Source: Thermodesulfatator sp. (GTDB taxonomy: Bacteria > Desulfobacterota > Thermodesulfobacteria > Thermodesulfobacteriales > Thermodesulfobacteriaceae). From it: a stretch of 28,514 bases of DNA. The position numbers were made by a program, and so were the translations under genes. Each line of letters opens with the position of its first letter. Positions within the stretch are counted from its first letter, which is position 1. The notes beneath the pieces are model-generated. The model had not been told where the DNA came from. It worked only from the letters and a program-made list of their open reading frames with translations, and ran no database searches. Positions 23,313-28,514 of this stretch are shown in pieces. The stretch lies in NCBI GenBank assembly GCA_003978075.1, contig QOAM01000002.1, positions 1-28,514 of the forward strand. Reading direction: 5' to 3'.

Positions 23313-23903
23313 TCAAGAGATATAACGGAACCCTTCCAGGGTCTCGCGGATCTCCTCCGGGGGAACGTAACGGATTCCTAGCTTGTCGGCCATAAGGAGT
23401 ACGCCCCGGTCAGCGGAAAGGAGGATCCCGTCGAGTTCTAAGGCCAGGAGAATGAGTTCCAGGTCCTCCCGACTGTCGAGGATCCCTTCCCGCAGGGCCT
23501 CTCGGTATTTTCTCCTCAGGGTGTTGATAACCTCATCGGCTTTTTTGGCTGATCCCAAACGGACGGCCTCCTCGGCTACCCGCAGCCCTTTGTTAATGCG
23601 CTTGCGCAGGTCTTCAATAAATTCGTAAAGGAGAAAGGCCGGTATCTGAAGCTCGTACTTACGTGGAGATTTAACCTTGAAGATAGCTCGGGCCCTGGCT
23701 GGGATGGTTAAGTCGCGCACCATCTTTTTAAGTTCCTCGTAAATAGACGAAGGCATGTAAATTACCACCCCGGGGGCCTGGGCCGCCATTTCAAGGAAGT
23801 GACGAAAGGCCTCTCCCGGACTCTCCCCGAACTGCCGGTAGATGTCCGGATTAGTGAAAATGCTGGTGTCTGGTATCAGTCGCTCCCTTTCATAGTTTTG
23901 GAT
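23313..23903 (-). CDS. HARP-type RNA-free ribonuclease P (PIN-domain, UPF0278-like)
   Basis: About 196 residues. LIPDTSIFTNPDIYRQFG, then IYMPSSIYEELKKM, KVKSPRKYELQIPAFLLYEFI and RKRINKGLRVAEEAVR match Homologs of Aquifex RNase P and the related RNA-ligase-partner family. The C-terminal DSREDLELILLALELDGILL and SADRGVLLMADKLGI supply the remaining PIN-domain acidic residues. HARPs cut the 5' leader from precursor tRNAs without an RNA subunit. The gene lacks ATG, GTG or TTG at a sensible place: TAAGGAGG, touching the symporter stop, is 6 bases before an in-frame ATC (23903), taken here as the start. An out-of-frame ATG at 23892 would read MKRERLIPDTS if one base were added. Upstream GTG 23978 lies inside the symporter gene. 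Confidence 0.85.
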   Translation of the reverse strand: MQNYERERLIPDTSIFTNPDIYRQFGESPGEAFRHFLEMAAQAPGVVIYMPSSIYEELKKMVRDLTIPARARAIFKVKSPRKYELQIPAFLLYEFIEDLRKRINKGLRVAEEAVRLGSAKKADEVINTLRRKYREALREGILDSREDLELILLALELDGILLSADRGVLLMADKLGIRYVPPEEIRETLEGFRYIS

Positions 23904-23914
23904 GGCAGGCCTCC

Positions 23915-25102
23915 TTAGAAGGAACCAGACCGGGCCAGGACTTTGTCGATAATTTTCACGCCCACTAGGTCTCCCCACACATTAACACTGGTGCGTAGCA
24001 TATCCAGAAAGCGATCCACCGCCAAGATGAGCCCAAGCCCCTCCAGAGGCAATCCCACGGACTGCAAGACCAGAGTCATAGTGACCAGTCCAGCTCCTGG
24101 GATACCTGCGGCTCCCACCGAGGCCAGGACCGCGGTAAGAAAGACCAAGAGGCTTTGCGTCCCCCCAAGCGAAAGCCCATAGGAAAAGGCAATGAACATG
24201 GCAGCCACCGCCTCGTAAAGAGCCGTACCATCCATATTCACCGTGGCCCCTAGAGGCAACACAAAACCCGCCACCTCCGGGCGTACCCCGGCTCGATCTT
24301 CGGCTACCTCCAGGGTCACCGGAAGAGTAGCAGAACTAGAGGCTGTAGAAAAAGCCAAAAAAGGGGCCTCTCTCACCGCAAGGAAATAGCGCCAAGGGGA
24401 AACCTTGCCCCAAAGCCAGAGAAGAAGGGGTAGGGTGAGAGTCGCATGAAAGGCCAGCCCTAAAATCACCGTCAGGATGTAACCTCCTAGACCTAAAAGG
24501 GAGCTCGGCCCCTGGCAGGCCACTAGAGGACCCACCAAGAAAAAGACTCCCACCGGGGTAAAACGCACGATGCCTCGAGTAAGAGCCAGGAGGGTTTCGT
24601 TCAAGGAATCCAGCAAGGTCTTTAAGGGGAGCCCCTTCTCTCGGGCTTGTAAACAGGCCCCTCCTAGAATTAAGGCCAGAAAAAGGACCGGGATTACCCG
24701 ATCCTCGGCAAAGCTCCGCACCATGTTTTCCGGAAAGAGGTCCAGGAGAAGGTCTTTGGGATTAAGAGACTTTAACTTAGGAACTGCATGAAAGGATATA
24801 GGGGCTGCGGGGTGGAGAAGGTGCACTAGAACAAGGCCGGTGAAAACCGCCAAGGCCGTGGTGCAAAAGTAGTAAACTAAACTCAACAGGCCTAATCTTT
24901 CGAAGGAGCGCAAGGTCCCCAACCCGGCGATGCTACTAAAGACCGAGGTGAAGACTAGAGGAAGAACCACCATCTTGAGAAGGCGTAGGAAGATCTTTCC
25001 CAGGACTTCGAACTGAGTAATCCCGGGCCAGAGGGTCCCCACGGCTATGGCCAAGAGGATAGCCAGAAGGGTCTGATTTTCTGTACGCTTAAGCCACTTC
25101 AC
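23915..25102 (-). CDS. Dicarboxylate/amino acid:cation symporter (DAACS, GltP/DctA-like)
   Basis: 395 residues of the glutamate-transporter fold, with multiple hydrophobic helices and two re-entrant hairpins. ASSSATLPVTLEVAE is the serine-rich HP1 tip, LGATVNMDGTALYEA the TM7 motif, GIPGAGLVTM the HP2 tip, and AVDRFLDMLRTSVNVWGD the TM8 motif. The Asp and Arg in DMLRT are those that hold amino and side-chain carboxylate groups in aspartate/glutamate carriers, so acidic amino acids or C4-dicarboxylates are likely. GTG 25102 is chosen because GGGGAGAGAG lies about 7 bases upstream; the longer frame from 25168 would overlap argB. Divergent from argB across 36 bases. The HARP ribosome site overlaps its stop codon. 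Confidence 0.95.
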   Translation of the reverse strand: MKWLKRTENQTLLAILLAIAVGTLWPGITQFEVLGKIFLRLLKMVVLPLVFTSVFSSIAGLGTLRSFERLGLLSLVYYFCTTALAVFTGLVLVHLLHPAAPISFHAVPKLKSLNPKDLLLDLFPENMVRSFAEDRVIPVLFLALILGGACLQAREKGLPLKTLLDSLNETLLALTRGIVRFTPVGVFFLVGPLVACQGPSSLLGLGGYILTVILGLAFHATLTLPLLLWLWGKVSPWRYFLAVREAPFLAFSTASSSATLPVTLEVAEDRAGVRPEVAGFVLPLGATVNMDGTALYEAVAAMFIAFSYGLSLGGTQSLLVFLTAVLASVGAAGIPGAGLVTMTLVLQSVGLPLEGLGLILAVDRFLDMLRTSVNVWGDLVGVKIIDKVLARSGSF

Positions 25103-25131
25103 TTGAATTCTCTCTCCCCTTGCTTTATATA
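25103..25131 (+). promoter_or_regulatory. argB promoter giving a likely leaderless mRNA
   Basis: TTGAAT (25103-25108) and TATATA (25126-25131) are 17 bases apart, the ideal sigma-70 spacing. The ATG of argB begins 7 bases after the -10 hexamer, so transcription would start at or within a base of the start codon. The interval GCAGAGC has no ribosome site. On the minus strand the same TATATA is self-complementary and could serve the divergent symporter, with a weak CTGGAT -35 16 bases away. Confidence 0.55.
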
Positions 25132-25138
25132 GCAGAGC

Positions 25139-26032
25139 ATGGCGAATATCCAGACTGATACGGCCCATGTCCTTATTGAAGCTTTACCTTATATCCGTCA
25201 TTTTTATGGAAAAGTGGTGGTGGTGAAATATGGCGGACACGCCATGGTGGACCCCGCCCTTAGGGAGGCCTTTGCCCAGGATATCGTGCTCATGAAATAT
25301 GTGGGGATCCGACCAGTGATTGTTCATGGAGGTGGCCCCCAAATTAGCCAGGTCATGGAAAAGATGGGGCTTAAGCCCGTCTTCGTGGAGGGTCAGAGGG
25401 TTACCGATCCAGAAACCATGAGCGTGGTGGAAATGGTTCTGGTGGGCACGGTAAATAAAAGTATCGTGAGTCTCATTAATCGCCACGGAGGAAGGGCGGT
25501 GGGCCTTTCTGGACGTGATGGAGACCTCATCGAGGCGGAAAAGATGCAGGTTTACCGTTATGCCGGGGAGGATCGTCCCCCAGAGATCATCGACATCGGT
25601 CGGGTAGGCAAGGTGAAAAAGGTCAATCCTGGGGTATTGCGCACCTTGATGGAGGCCGACTTCATCCCCGTGCTAGCTCCAGTAGGGGTAGGTCCGGAAG
25701 GCGAGGCTTACAATATCAACGCTGATCTGGTAGCCGGGGCGGTAGCCGGGGCCCTTTCTGCAGAAAAGGTGATCTACCTTACGGATGTAGCGGGAGTGTT
25801 AGACAAAGAGGGGGAGCTCCTTCCTAGTCTTACCTTATCTGACTTAGAAAAATTGCTAGAGGAAGGGACAGCTCGGGGAGGGATGATCCCCAAGCTCAAA
25901 AGTGCTCGGAAGGCTTTGGCTGCGGGGGTGCACAAGGCCCACATTATTGATGGTCGGGTGCCCCACGCCTTGCTCCTTGAACTCTTCACGGATCAGGGGG
26001 TGGGCACGGAGATCATTCCGGATGAGAGATAA
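25139..26032 (+). CDS. argB: Acetylglutamate kinase (ArgB)
   Basis: 297 residues of the amino acid kinase fold, catalysing ATP-dependent phosphorylation of N-acetylglutamate, the second step of arginine synthesis in the cytoplasm. VVVKYGGHAM carries the catalytic lysine and glycine loop, VHGGGPQISQVMEKMGL the substrate loop, VGLSGRDGDLIEAEK and INADLVAGAVAGALSAEKVIYLTDV the nucleotide side, and RGGMIPKLKSARKAL the C-terminal lysine block. The N-terminal helix ALPYIRHFYGK is the type present in arginine-sensitive hexameric enzymes, so feedback inhibition is plausible. The ATG lies 7 bases from a -10 element. The 3' end overlaps pyrE by 11 bases. Confidence 0.97.
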   Translation: MANIQTDTAHVLIEALPYIRHFYGKVVVVKYGGHAMVDPALREAFAQDIVLMKYVGIRPVIVHGGGPQISQVMEKMGLKPVFVEGQRVTDPETMSVVEMVLVGTVNKSIVSLINRHGGRAVGLSGRDGDLIEAEKMQVYRYAGEDRPPEIIDIGRVGKVKKVNPGVLRTLMEADFIPVLAPVGVGPEGEAYNINADLVAGAVAGALSAEKVIYLTDVAGVLDKEGELLPSLTLSDLEKLLEEGTARGGMIPKLKSARKALAAGVHKAHIIDGRVPHALLLELFTDQGVGTEIIPDER

Positions 26033-26564
26033 ACTCTTTCGTCTGCTCAAAGAACGGGCTTATCTTTTCAAAGAAGAGGGTTTTCGTCTATCTTCAGGGA
26101 AGATTAGCCCCCATTATCTGGATTGTAAGCAGGTTACCCTTTATTCCCAAGCCCTTCCGCTTATCGGGCGGCTCCTCTGGGAGGAGGCCCGGGGCTTTAA
26201 GCCGCAGGCTGTGGGGGGTCTCACCCTAGGGGCGGATCCTCTGGTGGCTGCCGTCTGTTTTGCCGCGGGGCTAGAGGGAATTGCGCTTGAAGGCTTTATT
26301 GTGCGTAAAGAAGCCAAGGGCCACGGTACTGGAAAGTGGCTGGAGGGCCATGTGCAACCCGGCATGCGGGCGGTAATCCTCGAGGACGTAGTTACCACCG
26401 GAGCTTCAGCCTTCCAGGCCGCTCAAAAGGCCCGCGAATTTGGACTTGAAGTGATAGGAGTGGTGGCCTTGGTGGATCGCGCCGAAGGTGGTCAGGAATA
26501 TTTGGCCACCCAGGGACTCCCCCTGCGCAGTCTTTTCACCTTGGTTGATTTTTTGAATTCCTAA
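26022..26564 (+). CDS. pyrE: Orotate phosphoribosyltransferase (PyrE)
   Basis: 180 residues; joins orotate to PRPP to make OMP in pyrimidine synthesis. FRLSSGKISPHYLDCK (21-36), FIVRKEAKGHGTG (92-104) as the flexible catalytic loop, and the PRPP-binding ILEDVVTTGAS (119-129) are all intact. The ATG at 26022 lies inside the last codons of argB (11-base overlap), with GGAG about 10 bases before it. The same frame is open further upstream within argB, but no homology supports a longer start. The linkage to argB joins two pathways that compete for carbamoyl phosphate downstream. Confidence 0.95.
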   Translation: MRDKLFRLLKERAYLFKEEGFRLSSGKISPHYLDCKQVTLYSQALPLIGRLLWEEARGFKPQAVGGLTLGADPLVAAVCFAAGLEGIALEGFIVRKEAKGHGTGKWLEGHVQPGMRAVILEDVVTTGASAFQAAQKAREFGLEVIGVVALVDRAEGGQEYLATQGLPLRSLFTLVDFLNS

Positions 26565-26587
26565 TCTCCAAGAACTCAAAATCCCTT

Positions 26588-26977
26588 TTAATCCAGTTGA
26601 TTCAGTTCCTCGGTAGTGATAACCCGCAAAAAGATGCGTTTTTTGTGGGATCCAGGCTGAGGTTCCTCGATTACTAGAGAGCGAGGTCCCCTTAAGAACA
26701 CATGTCGCCGAAAACCGTCTGGAGGAGTATAGACCACCTGAATTCCCTGGACCCGCCCTTCGCGGTCCACTACCAGGTCTACCCTCTCTAGGAAATTAAC
26801 ATTCCCTGGACCAAAGTTAGTCATCACGTAGCCCAGTTCCGTAGGAAAACCCACGGGAGCAGGAATGATGTAAACCGCATAGACTTCCTTCTCCACCTGG
26901 CGCAGGACTTTAGCCTCTGCCGGCCCAGAAAGAAGCAAGAATATCAAGAGTAAAAAACACCCCATTAGTTTCTTCAT
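26588..26977 (-). CDS. Small exported hypothetical protein
   Basis: 129 residues, family not recognised. The N-terminus MKKLMGCFLLLIFLLLSGPAEA is a good Sec signal peptide with likely signal peptidase I cleavage after AEA (residue 22); there is no lipobox cysteine at the cut. The mature 107 residues are beta-rich with little cysteine, for example VYAVYIIPAPVGFPTELGYV and RVDLVVDREGRVQGIQVVY, consistent with a small periplasmic or surface protein. AAAGGAGGGG precedes the ATG. It starts 12 bases after the rfbC stop, so the two are probably cotranscribed, which may tie it to envelope glycan assembly. It converges on pyrE. Confidence 0.7.
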   Translation of the reverse strand: MKKLMGCFLLLIFLLLSGPAEAKVLRQVEKEVYAVYIIPAPVGFPTELGYVMTNFGPGNVNFLERVDLVVDREGRVQGIQVVYTPPDGFRRHVFLRGPRSLVIEEPQPGSHKKRIFLRVITTEELNQLD

Positions 26978-26989
26978 TTTGCCCCTCCT

Positions 26990-27544
26990 TTAAAGATAGT
27001 CAAAATTTATTTCGGCCTCTTTCAACCGAGGCAAACGATTATCTTTGGAAGATAAAATGGGCTTTTTCACCGGCCAGGGTATACCCAGGTCAGGATCGTT
27101 CCAGATGATACCCCGGTCCAGCTCCGGAACGAACTCTTCAGTGCATTTGTAGAGGACTTCGCAGTCTTCTAAGGCCACAAATCCGTGAGCGAATCCTGGT
27201 GGGATCCAGAGCATACATTTGTTTTCTTCGGAAAGTTCAGTTGCCACCCATTTACCGAAGTTGGGAGAGCCTCGTCTTAGGTCTACGGCTACATCCCAAA
27301 TTTTACCTCTCAGACACTTCACGAGCTTCCCTTGAGCCTTGGGCCTTAGTTGGTAGTGAAGTCCTCGAAGGACACCCTTCTTGGATCGGGAATGATTGTC
27401 TTGAACAAACCGGAAGGGGATCCCTGCAGATCTAAAGGCAGAATCCCTATAAAACTCCAAAAAGAACCCCCGCTCATCTTCAAAGACTTTTGGTCTTACG
27501 AGGATTACCTCCGGAATCTCAAGAGGCTTAAATTCGAACTTCAT
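26990..27544 (-). CDS. rfbC: dTDP-4-dehydrorhamnose 3,5-epimerase (RfbC/RmlC)
   Basis: 184 residues, normal cupin-fold length. It converts dTDP-4-keto-6-deoxyglucose to the L-rhamnose precursor for surface polysaccharide. RPKVFEDERGFFLEFYR, FVQDNHSRSKKGVLRGLHYQL with catalytic H63, KCLRGKIWDVAVDLRRGSP, WIPPGFAHGFVAL and LYKCTEEFVPELDRGIIWNDP with the catalytic Tyr near 132 are all intact. ATG 27544 is preferred over GTG 27553 because AGAGGTGG is better spaced. The other rml genes (A, B, D) are not in the window. Its upstream region abuts the transposase remnant about 40 bases away. Confidence 0.96.
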   Translation of the reverse strand: MKFEFKPLEIPEVILVRPKVFEDERGFFLEFYRDSAFRSAGIPFRFVQDNHSRSKKGVLRGLHYQLRPKAQGKLVKCLRGKIWDVAVDLRRGSPNFGKWVATELSEENKCMLWIPPGFAHGFVALEDCEVLYKCTEEFVPELDRGIIWNDPDLGIPWPVKKPILSSKDNRLPRLKEAEINFDYL

Positions 27545-27585
27545 CAACCCCACCTCTTTTTTTCATTTAGGCCCAATCTTTCCTT

Positions 27586-28017
27586 TTGACAAGTGGTCAA
27601 AGTGGACCGTCCCAGGATTGTCGGAAAGGAAAAAAGTGTGGGAGGAAGGGCTTTGTGGGGGTTAGGCGAGGCGAGCGGAAGGTGAGGACCTCAGAGGGAG
27701 AGGAAGGGGAGAGGCCGGCGGATCTTGTTAAGCGTGATTTTTCGGCTGAGAGGCCGAATCAGTTGTGGGTGGCGGATTTAACGTATGTTCCTTGTGGGAA
27801 CGGATTTGTGTACGTAGCTTTTGTGATAGACACATTTTCGAGAAGGATAGTAGGGTGGCGGGTTTCGGGGAGCTTGAGCGCGGACTTTTCAAGGGGGTTT
27901 TTAGGGTGGGAAGGCCCACTTTATGCTCGGTGGCCCCTTTTAACTGTTAAACTTGGGTCAAACTTGGGTCAAAGGTCTCATATGAGGAGATGTAGGAGTG
28001 TTAAGGTTGATGGGTAA
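27586..28017 (+). pseudogene. Deleted IS3-family transposase (OrfB integrase-core fragment)
   Basis: The middle of this 143-codon frame, RPADLVKRDFSAERPNQLWV then ADLTYVPCGNGFVYVAFVIDTFSRRIVGWRV, is the start of an IS3-type OrfB rve domain and keeps only the first catalytic Asp (in WVADLTYV). A full OrfB is about 280 residues. The helix-turn-helix N-terminal half is missing, and the coding match stops soon after VGWRV, before the second Asp and the Glu. It is therefore a deletion derivative that cannot transpose by itself. The start given (TTG 27586) is only the first codon of the open frame. It lies just upstream of rfbC, on the opposite strand. Confidence 0.85.
27949..27970. repeat. Tandem 11-base repeat at the right side of the IS3 remnant
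   Basis: AAACTTGGGTC occurs twice without a gap (27949-27959 and 27960-27970), followed by the partial AAAGGTC. The complementary TTTGAC reappears at the left side (27585-27590), near GGTCAAAGTGGACC. These may be the iterated transposase-binding ends of the element, but the two sides do not align cleanly as terminal inverted repeats. Confidence 0.5.
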
Positions 28018-28060
28018 CAAGAAGGTTAGTAAAAAGGAAGAGAGTGTTTTAGAGAATAAA

Positions 28061-28395
28061 TTATGCAAAAAAGCAGCGTTGAATATATAAACTTCCTCCT
28101 GGATTTTTAGTACATAAAGGCATTTTTTCTTTAATTAAGTTGCCAAACATAAAATGTACATATGAATTAAAAAATATGATTCTCCATTCAGAATTATAGG
28201 CAAGAAATGCCCGCAAAAAATAATTCTCATTCCAATAACGGCCTTCTATTAGCCATTCAGCAGGATAATCAAAAGGATAAAATACATCATGGAAGTGAAC
28301 GAAGACTCCCGGCTGAAGATATGGCAAGACCTCAAACATGAGAAAATGCAAATCACTACCACACTTCACTACGTGGCTAGAGTCAGTGAATGAGA
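28061..28395 (-). pseudogene. 3' part of a class I SAM-dependent methyltransferase gene, 5'-truncated
   Basis: About 110 C-terminal residues: TDSSHVVKCGSDLHFLMFEV, LPYLQPGVFVHFHDVFYPFD, YPAEWLIEGRYWNENYFLRA and MPLCTKNPGGSL match the end of a methyltransferase type often found in polysaccharide clusters, where full proteins are about 200-300 residues. The SAM-binding N-terminal half is absent. The match ends where a CCACCGCC hairpin (28396-28415) begins, so a mobile-element end appears to have cut the gene. The open frame nominally starts within the hairpin region and lacks a ribosome site. The DNA is strongly AT-rich compared with the rest of the window, indicating acquired DNA. Confidence 0.8.
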
Positions 28396-28514
28396 CCACC
28401 GCCTAAAGGCGGTGGCTTCCTTTTACAACTAAAGTTGGCTATTAAGACTAAAGTCATCTTAATACTACGCTCAAGCACACTAAAGTTCCCTCTCCTCTAT
28501 CGTAAACTCCTCCA
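28396..28514. mobile_element. Probable IS200/IS605-type element end (subterminal hairpin)
   Basis: CCACCGCC (28396-28403), loop TAAA, GGCGGTGG (28408-28415) is a perfect 8-bp hairpin of the kind found at ends of IS200/IS605 and TnpB-only elements. ACTAAAGT then occurs three times (28428, 28447, 28479), and ATTAAGA...TCTTAAT (28441-28463) forms a further stem containing GACTAAAGTC. No transposase is visible before the window ends, so the body would lie to the right. The assignment rests on the hairpin and on the truncated methyltransferase beside it. Confidence 0.5.

Noticed and set aside
1..28514. CRISPR array, toxin-antitoxin pair, or recognisable phage-defence system.
   Set aside because: No regularly spaced repeats, Cas proteins or known defence domains were found. 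The ERCC4 and UvrD-type proteins are better explained as DNA repair.

Overview
The window looks like chromosomal DNA of a thermophilic, Gram-negative-type bacterium, most plausibly from or near Thermodesulfobacteriota. Coding density is high, GC is high, proteins are rich in Arg and Glu, GyrB carries the long C-terminal insert seen in many Gram-negative bacteria, and isoprenoids are made by the MEP route (IspE). An archaeal-type HAD hydrolase (EhaR/COG4030-like) and a HARP-type RNA-free RNase P are also present; both are patchily shared between archaea and deep-branching thermophilic bacteria. The lineage is inferred from family recognition, not from a search.

Layout. Positions 1-1824 (minus strand): tRNA-Thr(CGU), ispE, a DUF1844 gene and an FmdB-type zinc-ribbon gene. 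1897-4562 (plus): an EhaR-like HAD phosphohydrolase, a rhomboid protease and a membrane-anchored ClpP-fold serine proteinase. 4583-12164 (minus): DNA replication and repair genes, namely dnaE, an ERCC4-domain nuclease with a C-terminal winged-helix-like segment, an orphan ECF-type ABC ATPase and a UvrD/PcrA helicase. 12388-18324 (plus): dnaN, gyrB, a cysteine-rich DUF6485-like gene, rsfS and gpmI. 18318-22969 (minus): a small helical hypothetical protein, a LysR regulator, a FetB-like permease, a histone-deacetylase-fold amidohydrolase, a MarC protein and a UPF0104 flippase-like protein. After a 343-base gap without a convincing gene (22970-23312) come the HARP RNase P and a dicarboxylate/amino-acid:cation symporter (minus). 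argB and pyrE follow on the plus strand. The right end, 26588-28514, is accessory: a small exported protein, rfbC, a deleted IS3-family transposase, the 3' part of a methyltransferase gene, and a hairpin resembling IS200/IS605 ends. Base composition falls sharply beyond about 28000, as expected where a surface-polysaccharide region begins.

How the genes relate. Most are housekeeping: replication (dnaE, dnaN, gyrB), repair (uvrD, ERCC4 nuclease), tRNA and its 5' maturation (HARP), ribosome hibernation (rsfS), glycolysis (gpmI), and arginine and pyrimidine synthesis (argB, pyrE). Many neighbours overlap by 4-14 bases and are probably translationally coupled. I did not find a large multi-gene undescribed system. 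The observations most worth following are: the HARP gene with no normal start codon; a related hairpin repeated in three intercistronic gaps; a strong promoter placed so that argB would be leaderless, with weaker cases at uvrD and dnaE; the ERCC4 nuclease embedded among replication genes; the unexplained 22970-23312 gap; and the scarred accessory right end.
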